The notes: generated by a model not told the origin, from the letters alone. A stretch of 32,000 bases of DNA from Synechococcus sp. AG-673-B04 (GCA_003211235.1 QCTG01000001.1:1-32000), one strand, 5' to 3'; counted from the first letter of the stretch, positions 24,410 through 32,000 are shown. Made by a program: numbers and translations.

Positions 24410-24541
24410 ATGGCCCAAGGTCCCCATGACCAAACCTGGGATGCAGTGGAAACTTATTTCGAATGCATCACCACCTGCTCCCTGGATGATGGGGATTGCA
24501 TCACGCGTTGTGTCGAGCAGCTGAAGGACACCGACACCTGA
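24410..24541 (+). CDS. twin CX3C mini-protein
   Basis: About 43 residues from ATG at 24410 (ATGs at 24374 and 24380 are in frame and would add 10-12 residues). The core is WDAVETYFECITTCSLDDGD followed by CITRCVEQLKD. Four cysteines are arranged CX3C-X6-CX3C. This pattern fits a helix-turn-helix stapled by two disulfides, or a metal site, as in many small cyanobacterial proteins. The acidic Asp-rich turn SLDDGD is striking. No name is known. It lies between ABC-F and the reverse htrA gene, whose stop is 11 bases after its own. Confidence 0.6.
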   Translation: MAQGPHDQTWDAVETYFECITTCSLDDGDCITRCVEQLKDTDT

Positions 24542-24552
24542 GCCGGACTGGT

Positions 24553-25647
24553 TCAGGATTTCAACTGAGCCAGATCCATCGGCTTCAGGCTGATCTCCAG
24601 ACGCGCCTCGCCGCGAACAATGGTCATAGTCAGAAGACGACCGACACCCTTCCGATCGATCGCGGCGACAACATCAGCAGCGCCTTTCATGGGCTGACCA
24701 TCGATGGCCACGATTTGATCCTCAGGCCGCAGACCAGCCTTTGAAGCCGGAGCTCCAGGCTGAACGGAGCGAATAACAGGGCCGTTCGGGCCGTTAGCCA
24801 AACCAATACCGATCACAGGATGGCTGGCACGCCCAGTGGCCACCAGCTGTCGCGCAATGGTCTGAGCCCGATTGATCGGAATGGCGAATCCCAGTCCTGC
24901 CCCAGGACCGGATCGCACCAACGTGTTGATCCCGACCACTTCACCGTCGGCATTGAGCAGCGGCCCTCCGGAGTTGCCCGGATTGATGGCTGCATCGGTC
25001 TGAATCAAATCAAGGCGTTTCCCTGAGATACCCAACTGCGACACATTGCGATTGAGGTTGCTGATGATGCCCATCGTCACGGTGTTCTCCAATCCGAAGG
25101 GGTTCCCCACCGCAATGGCCCAGTCGCCCACACGCACCCGATCGGAATCGCCCAGCACTGCCGTCGGCCAGGGCCCCTTCCCCTCAAGACGCACCACTGC
25201 CAGATCGGTGAAGGGATCCGTTCCCACCACTGCCCCCTCTGCGCGACGACCATCGGTGAGCTCCACCGACAGCGTGTCTGCCCCCTCCACCACGTGAGCA
25301 TTGGTGAGCAGCAGCCCTTTGGCATCAAAAATCACTCCGCTGCCCTGACCGCGCTGCACCCGCTGTTGCGGTGGTCGTGCTCCAGGAGCCTGAAAGAACC
25401 GACGAAAAAAGGGATCCATCAGCAACCCTCGCGGGATTCCAGAAATCGCAGACCGTTGAACGGTGCGTGCTGTTTCGAGGGTGACAACCGCAGGTCCACT
25501 GCGAGCGACCGCATCGGCAACGAACGACTGACGGGAGAGGTTCGACGGAACCGCTTGGGCCGGACCCGACCTCAGCACCACAGGAGCGGCAGTTCCCATC
25601 GTCATACAGCAAGCCAGCAGCAGCGGATGGAGCAAAGAGCGATTCAT
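24553..25647 (-). CDS. HtrA/Deg-family serine protease with PDZ domain
   Basis: Periplasmic or thylakoid-lumen protease and chaperone. About 364 residues, ATG at 25645-25647 directly after an in-frame TTG. A signal peptide (LLHPLLLACCMTMGTAAPVV) is followed by the trypsin-like domain with the catalytic triad: His in LLTNAHVVEGAD, Asp in DPFTDLAVVRL and Ser in INPGNSGGPLLN. One PDZ domain follows from about 270 (HPVIGIGLANGPNGPVIRSV...). The length and single PDZ match the cyanobacterial HhoA/HtrA/HhoB group. It is divergent from the gene at 25806, with 158 bases between starts that hold no clear gene. Confidence 0.95.
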   Translation of the reverse strand: MNRSLLHPLLLACCMTMGTAAPVVLRSGPAQAVPSNLSRQSFVADAVARSGPAVVTLETARTVQRSAISGIPRGLLMDPFFRRFFQAPGARPPQQRVQRGQGSGVIFDAKGLLLTNAHVVEGADTLSVELTDGRRAEGAVVGTDPFTDLAVVRLEGKGPWPTAVLGDSDRVRVGDWAIAVGNPFGLENTVTMGIISNLNRNVSQLGISGKRLDLIQTDAAINPGNSGGPLLNADGEVVGINTLVRSGPGAGLGFAIPINRAQTIARQLVATGRASHPVIGIGLANGPNGPVIRSVQPGAPASKAGLRPEDQIVAIDGQPMKGAADVVAAIDRKGVGRLLTMTIVRGEARLEISLKPMDLAQLKS

Positions 25648-25805
25648 CAATGCAAAGGCGGAGTCACCGCCACTGGAGAGCTGAACCCGACCGTAAGCAG
25701 CCTGAAACGCAATGCACAGATGTTTGAACTTCCGAGCTGTGACGATGTACGACCGATCGGGGCCATCGCCCGTCAGGATGTGAGAGCTGGAAGCTCCGGC
25801 CTTCG

Positions 25806-26063
25806 ATGCTCGACGCTTTGTTCCCCCTTCTTTACGGCGCCATCTTTGTGGGCTTGCTTTGGCAGGCCTTTCAGGTGATGAGCAAAGGGTTTCGCGCCGC
25901 CAGTGGTCCCGTCAGCGAACCAAAGGACCGCACCGGACGGGTCACGGTGCATCCCGAACTGCTGGACAACGACGGGAAGATCACCGAGGAAGCCCTGCTC
26001 ACGGTTCGATTCAGTGGTGAGGATGAACCTCCAGCAACGGAATCCGGGACCGGCGCTGAATAA
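25806..26063 (+). CDS. small membrane protein, DUF2973-like
   Basis: An 85-residue cyanobacterial protein. An N-terminal TM helix (LFPLLYGAIFVGLLWQAFQV) is followed by a cytoplasmic part with VTVHPELLDNDGKITEEALLTVRF. The PELLDxxGxxxxEpLL pattern recalls DUF2973 proteins of cyanobacteria, though the length is on the short side and the match comes from memory of the pattern. The acidic end is DEPPATESGTGAE. The ATG start sits directly before the helix. Function unknown. It precedes the gene at 26121 by 57 bases. Confidence 0.7.
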   Translation: MLDALFPLLYGAIFVGLLWQAFQVMSKGFRAASGPVSEPKDRTGRVTVHPELLDNDGKITEEALLTVRFSGEDEPPATESGTGAE

Positions 26064-26120
26064 GTTGGGTAAGGGATGTTCCATCCGGGCATCTGTATGG
26101 ATTTGATCAGGGTTTTCTGA

Positions 26121-26504
26121 GTGGATCAGCGCACACGCATCGTCGCCGCAGTCATCAAGGGGGTGAAATTGCCCCCCCGTTTCAGGTTGCGCCTGATCAA
26201 GGAAGATCCTGTGCGGCTGGAATTGAGCCTGACCCCCGCTTATGGGAAGGATCCGGTCACTGTGGGACTGGTGGAATCCCTTGATCTGGTGGCCCGTCGG
26301 GACAGGGAAGGGCGGATTCCTCGCGATCTTCAGGGAACCTGGGACTGGACTGTTCGGCACGGCAAAGTCAGCACCGGCGGCTGGAATCCGTATCTGAAGG
26401 AAGCACTGCAAACCATGTTTGAAACGGGCCTGCCCGCCATCGTTTTTGAAGAGCTGACCGGCGAGGAATACCACCCCGTGGATGGCACACGCCATGTGCG
26501 TTGA
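26121..26504 (+). CDS. conserved hypothetical protein
   Basis: A 127-residue soluble protein starting with GTG at 26121 (MDQRTRIVAAVIKGVKLPPR). Visible segments are a basic alpha/beta start (GVKLPPRFRLRLIKED), a strand-rich middle (LELSLTPAYGKDPVTVGLVES) and a C-terminal half with RDLQGTWDWTVRHGKVSTGG and PAIVFEELTGEEYHPVDG. No known family is recognised and no catalytic motif stands out; a conserved cyanobacterial protein is the best guess. The codon pattern is typical for the region. It is 57 bases after the DUF2973-like gene and may share its operon. Confidence 0.75.
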   Translation: MDQRTRIVAAVIKGVKLPPRFRLRLIKEDPVRLELSLTPAYGKDPVTVGLVESLDLVARRDREGRIPRDLQGTWDWTVRHGKVSTGGWNPYLKEALQTMFETGLPAIVFEELTGEEYHPVDGTRHVR

Positions 26505-26595
26505 ACGACTGGTCTGTAAAACCGTGCAAAGCAAAACCTTTCAGCAAGCCGTTCAGGCCTAAAACTGTCTCAATTCAGTTCTTAAGGTTTTCTTC

Positions 26596-26700
26596 GTGAA
26601 CAGCCTTAGTTTCTCTTTGGGGCCACTGATTCGGCTGCTGGCGGCCCTTGCCTCCATCACCACTCTTCTGCTCCTGGGCCTCATCAACCTGATCCACTGA
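26596..26700 (+). CDS. 34-residue hydrophobic membrane peptide
   Basis: A short frame runs from GTG at 26596-26598 to TGA at 26698-26700. It starts MNSLSFSLGP and continues as one hydrophobic helix, LIRLLAALASITTLLLLGLI, ending NLIH. A TTAAGG lies about 8 bases before the start, a good Shine-Dalgarno position. Such peptides are common as small subunits of photosystem, cytochrome b6f or NDH complexes, but this sequence is not one I can name. It lies 13 bases before hrpB. An AACTG...CAGTT inverted repeat lies just upstream at 26563-26580. Confidence 0.5.
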   Translation: MNSLSFSLGPLIRLLAALASITTLLLLGLINLIH

Positions 26701-26713
26701 CATCGTCACCGGC

Positions 26714-29218
26714 TTGACGGCCTTCCCGATCGATGCCCTGCTGCAGACGCTTTGCGAGCAATTGCAGCCGGGAACAACCGTTCTGCTGCAGGCTCCACCC
26801 GGAGCTGGCAAAACCACCCGGGTCCCCCTGGCTCTGATGGGAGAACTTGGCGACTGCGCTGCGCGAACGGGTCAGATCTGGATGATCGAACCTCGCCGTC
26901 TCGCCGCCCGTGCCGCAGCTGAACGCCTGGCCGCAAGCCTGGGAGAAGCGGTGGGTCAACGCGTCGGATTTGCCGTACGCGGCGAGCAGCGCCGCTCCAC
27001 CCACACGCAGCTAGAGGTGATCACCGACGGGCTCTTCCTGCGACGCCTGCAAGCCGATCCGTCACTGAAAGGCGTGAATTGCGTGCTGTTCGATGAATTC
27101 CACGAGCGGCGCCGTGACAGCGATCTGGCTTTCACACTACTGCGAGAGGCGGCGCCGGTGCTGCATCCGGAGTTAGCGGTGATGGTGATGTCCGCCACCC
27201 TGGATCTCACGGATTTGCGAAAACGCCTGCCGGAGGCTGTTGTTCTGTCCAGTGAGGGACGCGCATTCCCGGTCACCACCATTCACCAGCCTCCACGACG
27301 GAACGAGAGGCTGCCGCAACAGGTCTTGCGGGCTCTCGAGGCTCATGCCCTGTCACTCCCCAGGGGCAGTGGTGTTCTCGTATTTCTGCCGGGACTCATG
27401 GAGATCAGCCGTTGCAAGGAACTGCTGGAGCAGACATCGTCTCTGCGGCATTGGCAGGTGACTCCTCTGCACGGACAACTGCCTCTTCAGCAACAGAGCG
27501 CGGCATTAAAGCGCTGCCCGGATTCCTGCGATGGAACCGTGGTGCTGGCCAGTGCCATTGCTGAAAGCTCCGTCACAATCGACGGCGTACAGCTGGTGAT
27601 CGACAGCGGGCTCAGTCGCCAGCTGCGCTTCGACCACAACATCGGTATGGAGGGACTAGAAACGGTTCCCTCGAGCCGTGCCAGTGCTGATCAGCGCCGG
27701 GGGAGAGCCGGGCGTCAGAGACCAGGTCAATGCATCAGGTTATGGTCGCCCGCGGAGCAGCAACGACGGCCAGGCTTCAGTCCACCGGAACTGCAGCTGG
27801 CGGATCCTCAACCCGTGTTGATGGAGTTGGCGCAATGGGGAGCTGGTCTCGGCGAGACCTTGCCCTGGCTGGACCCGCCACCAAAAGCTGCCATGCAGGA
27901 AGGTCGCCAGCACCTGACAGGACTGGGAATTCTCAACACCACCGGCAAGCTCAGCGCAATCGGCCGCCAGCTCACGGGATTAGGCGTACATCCACGGCTG
28001 GGGCTCCTGATGCTGGCGGCCAAACGGCACGGCCGTGCCCGCCTGGGGTGTGATCTCGCCGCGATGCTGAGCGAGCGGGATCCATTGCCTAGCCACCACG
28101 CCGGCTGTGATCTGCAGCTGCGCCTGCAGGCCATGGAACAGGACAAGCGCCTTGGTTCTCTGCGTGAGCGCAGTCGCCAGCTGATGCGACAACTGAAGCG
28201 AGTGATGCTTGAGCCATCCGATGGTCATGCCAACATCGATGCAGCCCAGTTGGTGCTGTGCGCCTTCCCCCAGTGGCTGGCACTTGCGCGCCCTGGGCAA
28301 CCAGGGCGTTTTTTACTGCGCCAGGGGCGGGGCGCGATGCTGAGAGATGAAGATCCCCTCATCTCAGCGGAAGCCCTTGCTGTTGCAAGGGTCGATACAG
28401 GCCAGCGAGACACACGCATTCAATTGGCGTTGCCCCTGAGCCATCAACGGGTCGTGGAACTGGCTCTCCAGGAGGGGAGCTGGGTTGATCACGTTTCCTG
28501 GGACGAAGCCTCAGGACGGATCCGAGCCACACGCCGCCTGCAACTGGGGGAACTCGTGGTCCAAGAGAAAGCCCGATCTTCAGTCGCACCCGAACGATGC
28601 CAGCAGCTGTTGCTGGAACGTTTTCAACAGGGCGGCACATTGGATCAACTGCCATGGTCGAACAGTTGCGAACAGCTGCGCCGGCGCTTGGTGCTGGCTC
28701 ATCGCCACCTGGGATCGCCTTGGCCCGATCGAGATCGGGAGCTGATGGTGGAGCAGGCGGGCGAGTGGTTAAGCCCATGCCTGATGGGCTGTCTCAGCTT
28801 GAACGACATCAATCCAGACACACTTGAAGAGGCCCTCTGGGGCCATTTGGATTGGTCGCAACGCAAACGGCTCGAAACACTGCTACCCCTGCGCCTGGCC
28901 ATCCCATCAGGCCGCAGCGTCATCCTGCGTTACGACGAGGACGACGTGGTTTTGGCTGTAAAGCTGCAGGAGATGTTTGGAACTCAGAATTGCCCACGGA
29001 TCCTAGAGGGGCACATGCCTGTGACCCTGGAATTGCTTTCACCAGCAGGCCGGCCGCTGCAACGCACCCAAGATCTGGCGAGCTTCTGGTCCGGTAGCTA
29101 CGCGCAGGTGCGCAGCGAGATGCGTGGCCGCTATCCCAAGCATCCCTGGCCCGATGACCCTGTCGACGCAAAGCCCACAGCATGGACAAAGCGACGTCAT
29201 GCTGAGCTAGAGCAGTAA
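26714..29218 (+). CDS. hrpB: ATP-dependent helicase HrpB
   Basis: DEAH-type helicase of the HrpB family, 834 residues, normal length. It starts at TTG 26714 (MTAFPIDALLQTLCEQLQPG). Helicase motifs in order are I (QAPPGAGKTTRVPLAL), II (VLFDEFHERRRDSDLA), III (VMSATLD), V (VVLASAIAESSVTIDGVQLVID) and VI (QRRGRAGRQRPGQCIRLW). The HrpB-specific C-terminal domain follows to the end (DDPVDAKPTAWTKRR). Substrate and role in cyanobacteria are not established. It lies directly after a short membrane-peptide gene and is followed by an independently promoted hli gene. Confidence 0.95.
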   Translation: MTAFPIDALLQTLCEQLQPGTTVLLQAPPGAGKTTRVPLALMGELGDCAARTGQIWMIEPRRLAARAAAERLAASLGEAVGQRVGFAVRGEQRRSTHTQLEVITDGLFLRRLQADPSLKGVNCVLFDEFHERRRDSDLAFTLLREAAPVLHPELAVMVMSATLDLTDLRKRLPEAVVLSSEGRAFPVTTIHQPPRRNERLPQQVLRALEAHALSLPRGSGVLVFLPGLMEISRCKELLEQTSSLRHWQVTPLHGQLPLQQQSAALKRCPDSCDGTVVLASAIAESSVTIDGVQLVIDSGLSRQLRFDHNIGMEGLETVPSSRASADQRRGRAGRQRPGQCIRLWSPAEQQRRPGFSPPELQLADPQPVLMELAQWGAGLGETLPWLDPPPKAAMQEGRQHLTGLGILNTTGKLSAIGRQLTGLGVHPRLGLLMLAAKRHGRARLGCDLAAMLSERDPLPSHHAGCDLQLRLQAMEQDKRLGSLRERSRQLMRQLKRVMLEPSDGHANIDAAQLVLCAFPQWLALARPGQPGRFLLRQGRGAMLRDEDPLISAEALAVARVDTGQRDTRIQLALPLSHQRVVELALQEGSWVDHVSWDEASGRIRATRRLQLGELVVQEKARSSVAPERCQQLLLERFQQGGTLDQLPWSNSCEQLRRRLVLAHRHLGSPWPDRDRELMVEQAGEWLSPCLMGCLSLNDINPDTLEEALWGHLDWSQRKRLETLLPLRLAIPSGRSVILRYDEDDVVLAVKLQEMFGTQNCPRILEGHMPVTLELLSPAGRPLQRTQDLASFWSGSYAQVRSEMRGRYPKHPWPDDPVDAKPTAWTKRRHAELEQ

Positions 29219-29274
29219 CGGGAATACCTCTTTCCGCCCGGTGCCGAAAACGCAGGCAACAAATCTCCAACCTT

Positions 29275-29283
29275 TGTTACAAT
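29275..29283 (+). promoter_or_regulatory. candidate extended -10 promoter of hli gene
   Basis: TGTTACAAT (TGn followed by TACAAT) lies 27 bases before the hli start codon in a 91-base intergenic gap after hrpB. No obvious -35 box is seen; the TGn extension could compensate. Confidence 0.45.
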
Positions 29284-29309
29284 TATTGAAATCTTCGCTG
29301 ATTCCTTCA

Positions 29310-29450
29310 ATGTCTGACAACGCTCGCTTCGGCTTCGTCAACTTCGCTGAAACCTGGAACGGCCGCCTCGCCATGATGGGTTTCGTGATCGGTCTGGGTA
29401 CTGAACTCCTGACCGGCCAAGGCATCCTTGCCCAAATTGGTATGGGCTGA
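29310..29450 (+). CDS. hli: high-light-inducible protein (Hli/Scp)
   Basis: A single-helix chlorophyll- and carotenoid-binding protein of the LHC superfamily that protects photosystems in high light. 46 residues from ATG at 29310. The core is FAETWNGRLAMMGFVIGLG, the ExxNGRxAMxGF chlorophyll-binding motif, followed by ELLTGQGILAQIGMG. It is short, as usual for marine cyanobacterial Hli proteins. It has its own candidate promoter upstream and a strong terminator 23 bases after the stop, so it is probably a monocistronic stress gene. Confidence 0.95.
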   Translation: MSDNARFGFVNFAETWNGRLAMMGFVIGLGTELLTGQGILAQIGMG

Positions 29451-29472
29451 TTCCAAAAGGAATCAAATGGCA

Positions 29473-29503
29473 GCCTCCTCGAATTCTTCGAGGAGGCTTT
29501 TTT
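29473..29503 (+). terminator. intrinsic terminator of hli gene
   Basis: GCCTCCTCGAA and TTCGAGGAGGC form a perfect 11-bp stem with a TTC loop, followed by six T. It is the clearest terminator in the window and closes the hli transcript 22 bases after its stop codon. Confidence 0.93.
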
Positions 29504-29615
29504 GTGTTTTGGGCAGACAACGCCATGGTTCACAGTGGTGTGAAGTCAGAGGCAGCTCTTGGCACCGCTATACGTCCGCAACCGTCGCGACGGAGCAAGG
29601 CTGTTAAGCAGTGTC

Positions 29616-29735
29616 ATGGTGATTTTCACCATCGCAGTCACCCAGATCCCGCAACCGTGGGCCGTGATTGTCGTGGCCGTGAGTTCCGTGATCTGTGCTT
29701 ACTGGGGTTTTGCATACCGCCGCCTTGAGCGCTGA
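29616..29735 (+). CDS. 39-residue single-TM membrane peptide
   Basis: A frame runs from ATG at 29616-29618 to TGA at 29733-29735. It starts MVIFTIAVTQIPQPWAVIVV and ends AYWGFAYRRLER: one TM helix at about 14-33 with a basic end, predicted inside. It resembles no named photosynthetic subunit. The last 11 bases overlap the proposed TTG start of xseA, so coupling is likely. Upstream, at 29582-29593, lies the perfect 12-base palindrome CCGTCGCGACGG, a possible regulatory site. Confidence 0.5.
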   Translation: MVIFTIAVTQIPQPWAVIVVAVSSVICAYWGFAYRRLER

Positions 29736-30903
29736 TCGCATCCCAACCTTTTCGGTTGCTGAACTCAACAGTGCCATTGGGAATCTTTTGGAGCGTGGTT
29801 TTGCGCCAAGGTTTCTCCTGGAAGCCACCGTTTCAAGACCACAACTGAAGAAGGGGCATCTCTGGATGTCCCTTAGCGACGGAGACGCCAGTATTTCCGC
29901 CGTGGTGTGGGCTTCGCAGCTGCGGCAAATCCGCTACCGCCCTGAAGACGGCGACGGCGTCACCGTGGTGGGCAAACTCAACTTCTGGGCCGCACGGGCA
30001 AACCTGACGGTGCAGGTGCTGGACATCCGTCCAAGCCTCACCACGGTGATGAGGGAATTTGAACGGGTGCGCCGTTTGCTGGAAGACGAGGAGGTGATCC
30101 AGCCAGAACGATCCAGGTCATTGCCTCAAAGGCCCCGTACGGTTGCTGTGCTGACCAGCGTTCCAAGCTCTGCTCTGGCCGACATGTTGCGCACGGCACG
30201 CGAACGCTGGCCCCTGACTCGATTGCTTGTGGTGCCCATTCCTGTGCAGGGAGCGGTGAGTGAACGCATTGAAACCTTTCTGAATCACCTTGCAGAACAA
30301 GCCGGCACGCTTGCTTTGGACGCACTGGTGCTGGCTCGCGGTGGAGGAAGCCGAGAGGATCTCGCCGTTTTCGACAGCGAGAATTTATGCCGCGAGCTGG
30401 CACGTTTTCCCGTGCCTGTGGTGACAGGGATCGGCCATGAAGACGATCTCACCGTGGCTGATTTGGTGGCCGATCATCGAGCGGCAACACCAACAGCAGC
30501 GATGGTTGCTCTGCTGCCGGATCGCAACGCCGAATTTCAGCACCTCAGGCAACAGCAAAAACGTCTTCAGGACTGGGTTCAGACCCGCCTCGTTCGCGAA
30601 CGACAGAAACTGGTTGAACGGCGCTACGCATTCGCTCAACAATCTCCTTTGCTGCGGCTTGAAAAACTGAGACAAAGCTTGAATCAACGGCGAACGCTGC
30701 TATCTGCCTTATCCCCAGACCGCTGGTTGCTGAGAGGATTGGCTTTCGTGCGAAACCAGGCCACCGGTGAAGCCATCGTCAGCTCACACCAGGCAAAGAG
30801 CGGTGACAAGCTGGATGTTCAATTAAAAGATGGCGTGCTTCAAACCTGCGTCGACTGGGTGGAGCTCCAGCCCCCTCACCAAAGTCATGACATCTCCGCC
30901 TGA
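29725..30903 (+). CDS. xseA: exodeoxyribonuclease VII large subunit
   Basis: Catalytic subunit of ExoVII, which degrades single-stranded DNA with XseB in repair. About 392 residues from the TTG at 29725 (an in-frame GTG at 29695 would overlap more of the preceding peptide gene). The N-terminal OB-fold has FSVAELNSAIGNLLERGF and GHLWMSLSDGDASISAVVW. The catalytic region contains TSVPSSALADMLRTARERWP, ARGGGSREDLAVFDSE and TGIGHEDDLTVADLVADHRAATPTAA, with conserved Asp/His residues. The C-terminal coiled coil is shorter than in E. coli (total 392 against 456 residues). xseB overlaps its end by 17 bases. Confidence 0.94.
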   Translation: MSADRIPTFSVAELNSAIGNLLERGFAPRFLLEATVSRPQLKKGHLWMSLSDGDASISAVVWASQLRQIRYRPEDGDGVTVVGKLNFWAARANLTVQVLDIRPSLTTVMREFERVRRLLEDEEVIQPERSRSLPQRPRTVAVLTSVPSSALADMLRTARERWPLTRLLVVPIPVQGAVSERIETFLNHLAEQAGTLALDALVLARGGGSREDLAVFDSENLCRELARFPVPVVTGIGHEDDLTVADLVADHRAATPTAAMVALLPDRNAEFQHLRQQQKRLQDWVQTRLVRERQKLVERRYAFAQQSPLLRLEKLRQSLNQRRTLLSALSPDRWLLRGLAFVRNQATGEAIVSSHQAKSGDKLDVQLKDGVLQTCVDWVELQPPHQSHDISA

Positions 30904-31162
30904 GTGGACCACACGCATCGAAGAATGGCGAAGCGACGCTGCAGCGCTCAGCTACGAAGAAGCCCTTCAGGCCGTTGAACTGCTGTTGGCTGACCTTCAG
31001 AGCGATACCGTCCCTTTGGCCGACCTGCAGAAACAGGTGGTTCATGGCGAGATCTATCTGGATCACTGCGATGCACTGTTGAAAGCAGTGGAAGCGAACG
31101 TGGTCACCCTTGATCCCGACAGCCTCCAGCCCGTCCCCGAATCAACACCTGACGATGCGTAA
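30887..31162 (+). CDS. xseB: exodeoxyribonuclease VII small subunit
   Basis: Small regulatory helical subunit that binds XseA. 91 residues from ATG at 30887, inside the 3' end of xseA. The typical core is SYEEALQAVELLLADLQSDTVPLADLQKQVVHGEIYLDHCDALLKAVEANVV. The VPLADL segment matches the conserved PLEESL turn of XseB. The ATG of the next gene overlaps its TAA stop (ATGCGTAA). Confidence 0.93.
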   Translation: MTSPPEWTTRIEEWRSDAAALSYEEALQAVELLLADLQSDTVPLADLQKQVVHGEIYLDHCDALLKAVEANVVTLDPDSLQPVPESTPDDA

Positions 31163-31508
31163 AGCACTGCCCTGGATCTACCTCGGCCTCTCCGTGCTTG
31201 GAGCCATCCTGCCCTGGAAAGCCAACCTGGAGTTCATTGCTGAAAGTGGAGGTCAGGCCTTTGATTTGGCACGATTTGTGGCCGATGCATCCAGCACCGC
31301 AGCAGCACGTTCTCTCAGCGCTGATCTTCTGATCGGGGCGACCGCAGTCACGATCTGGATTTGTGTGGAAGGGCCACGACAAAAAATCAAGGGCTGGTGG
31401 TTGGCGATTCCCCTGAGCTTCGGCGTGGCCTTTGCCTGCGCAGCGCCCTTTTTTCTGTTTTTACGTGAACGACAGCTGCAATCTCAGGAATCGGAATCAA
31501 CGTCCTGA
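31155..31508 (+). CDS. DUF2834 membrane protein
   Basis: A 117-residue protein with three TM segments: residues 5-22 (LPWIYLGLSVLGAILPW), 53-71 (DLLIGATAVTIWICVEG) and 80-101 (WWLAIPLSFGVAFACAAPFFLFL). The order LGAILPW ... DLLIGA ... EGPRQKIKGWW ... PFFLFLRER is the DUF2834 pattern. The ATG overlaps the xseB stop by 8 bases, so it is read with xseAB, but a functional link is unlikely (inference). Function unknown. Its 3' end overlaps the convergent gene at 31484 by 25 bases. Confidence 0.85.
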   Translation: MRKALPWIYLGLSVLGAILPWKANLEFIAESGGQAFDLARFVADASSTAAARSLSADLLIGATAVTIWICVEGPRQKIKGWWLAIPLSFGVAFACAAPFFLFLRERQLQSQESESTS

Positions 31509-31774
31509 GCCGTCACGTCAATCGTCACTTCGCTTGCCGGCACAGCTGTTTCCGTACGGGCCCCCACCTGTGAACTCACCGTTGAATTCGAAGTCTGCTC
31601 CGCCTGAACCTGCATCAGTTTCCAGCCAATCCATCCAAGCCCCGTGAGTATCAACGGGACGGCCACCAACACAAGAGCCACTCCGCCGACGACATCAATG
31701 AGGATTCGACCCGCTGCCGTTGGAAGCAGCAGCAGAAGCAGGATCAGCCAAACGATGGCTGGGGGACGATTCAT
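31484..31774 (-). CDS. small membrane protein of unknown function
   Basis: A 96-residue protein with two hydrophobic helices, residues 8-24 (VWLILLLLLLPTAAGRI) and 28-52 (VVGGVALVLVAVPLILTGLGWIGW), then a hydrophilic acidic tail of about 40 residues (SSQVGARTETAVPASEV ... DVDSDS). The ATG is at 31772-31774. No family recognised. It lies 55 bases downstream of the YihY-family gene on the same strand and may share its transcript. Confidence 0.7.
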   Translation of the reverse strand: MNRPPAIVWLILLLLLLPTAAGRILIDVVGGVALVLVAVPLILTGLGWIGWKLMQVQAEQTSNSTVSSQVGARTETAVPASEVTIDVTAQDVDSDS

Positions 31775-31829
31775 CGCTCAGACCATCAGAAGAAACAGTC
31801 GCAATAGCTTCGCAAGTTTGCCCGTAATT

Positions 31830-32000
31830 TCAAACCAGTACGGGGTTCGGATCTCCCGGTTGACGAGGTCGAACGCGCAGGGCCAATTCCACACTTAGGC
31901 ATTGTCCGTAATAAAGAATCACACCAATCAGCCACACCCAAAGCGTCAAGACAAGAACACCACCAATCACGCCATAGGCCTGAAAACGATTGCCCAAGGA
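31830..32000 (-). CDS. YihY/BrkB-family membrane protein (3' end only)
   Basis: The C-terminal 56 residues of a gene that runs off the window. The segment YGVIGGVLVLTLWVWLIGVI followed by LYYGQCLSVELALRVRP is the last TM helix and following region of the YihY/UPF0761 family (formerly linked to RNase BN). The stop is TGA at 31830-31832. It ends in a short proline-rich tail, RPRQPGDPNPVLV. Function is not established for the family. Confidence 0.8.
   Translation of the reverse strand, partial: SLGNRFQAYGVIGGVLVLTLWVWLIGVILYYGQCLSVELALRVRPRQPGDPNPVLV

Noticed and set aside
25294-25878. Forward 194-residue open frame across the htrA 5' end
   Set aside because: Mostly antisense to htrA and out of frame with the DUF2973-like gene; no motif.
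1-32000. tRNA, rRNA, CRISPR, insertion sequence or prophage
   Set aside because: No cloverleaf-like segment, no regularly spaced repeats, and no transposase or integrase motif was seen in the coding or intergenic parts.

Overview
The window looks like a chromosomal segment of a marine picocyanobacterium, most probably marine Synechococcus. The evidence is the tightly packed gene order with many overlapping start/stop codons, the moderately high GC, a high-light-inducible protein, a cyanobacterial RarA fusion, a Ktr-type K+ uptake pair, type II NAD(P)H dehydrogenase, and many small picocyanobacterial proteins of unknown function. No rRNA, tRNA, CRISPR array, transposase or integrase was seen. 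After annotation no stretch longer than about 150 bases lacks a gene.

Layout. (1) 1-991: a visibly AT-richer edge with a truncated reverse-strand P-loop NTPase (1-318), a small secreted protein (417-791) and a 45-residue reverse-strand gene (764-901). (2) 994-7523: phosphoglucomutase, then a reverse-strand tripartite-efflux operon in the order membrane fusion lipoprotein, RND pump, small two-TM protein. The pump has an extra membrane-like block and lacks the usual TM10 proton-relay lysine. (3) 7619-13175: RarA/MgsA AAA+ ATPase fused to a Rossmann-like domain, a stand-alone DUF1400-like exported protein, a Sfp-type phosphopantetheinyl transferase, a PrxQ/Bcp peroxiredoxin, type III pantothenate kinase and PAPS reductase. 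(4) 13266-21244: a long forward run of NDH-2, HflX, SLC13/TrkA-C transporter, KtrB, KtrA and AnmK, mostly overlapping or within 25 bp, probably one or two operons. (5) 21261-24541: a ribbon-helix-helix protein, a basic small protein, a Nif11-like small protein, a hidden 54-residue membrane protein, an ABC-F ATPase and a twin-CX3C mini-protein. (6) 24553-32000: HtrA protease, two cyanobacterial hypotheticals, a 34-residue membrane peptide, HrpB helicase, a Hli protein with a clear promoter and terminator, a 39-residue membrane peptide, XseA-XseB, a DUF2834 membrane protein, a small membrane protein and the 3' end of a YihY/BrkB-family gene.

Functional themes are ion homeostasis and energetics (SLC13, KtrAB, NDH-2), sulfur and CoA metabolism (CysH, CoaX, phosphopantetheinyl transferase), envelope efflux and protease quality control (RND system, HtrA, AnmK), DNA repair (RarA, XseAB) and light stress (Hli). 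The most unusual items are the RND pump, the RarA fusion, the truncated P-loop gene, and several membrane or cysteine-rich mini-proteins that are too short for standard ORF calling.
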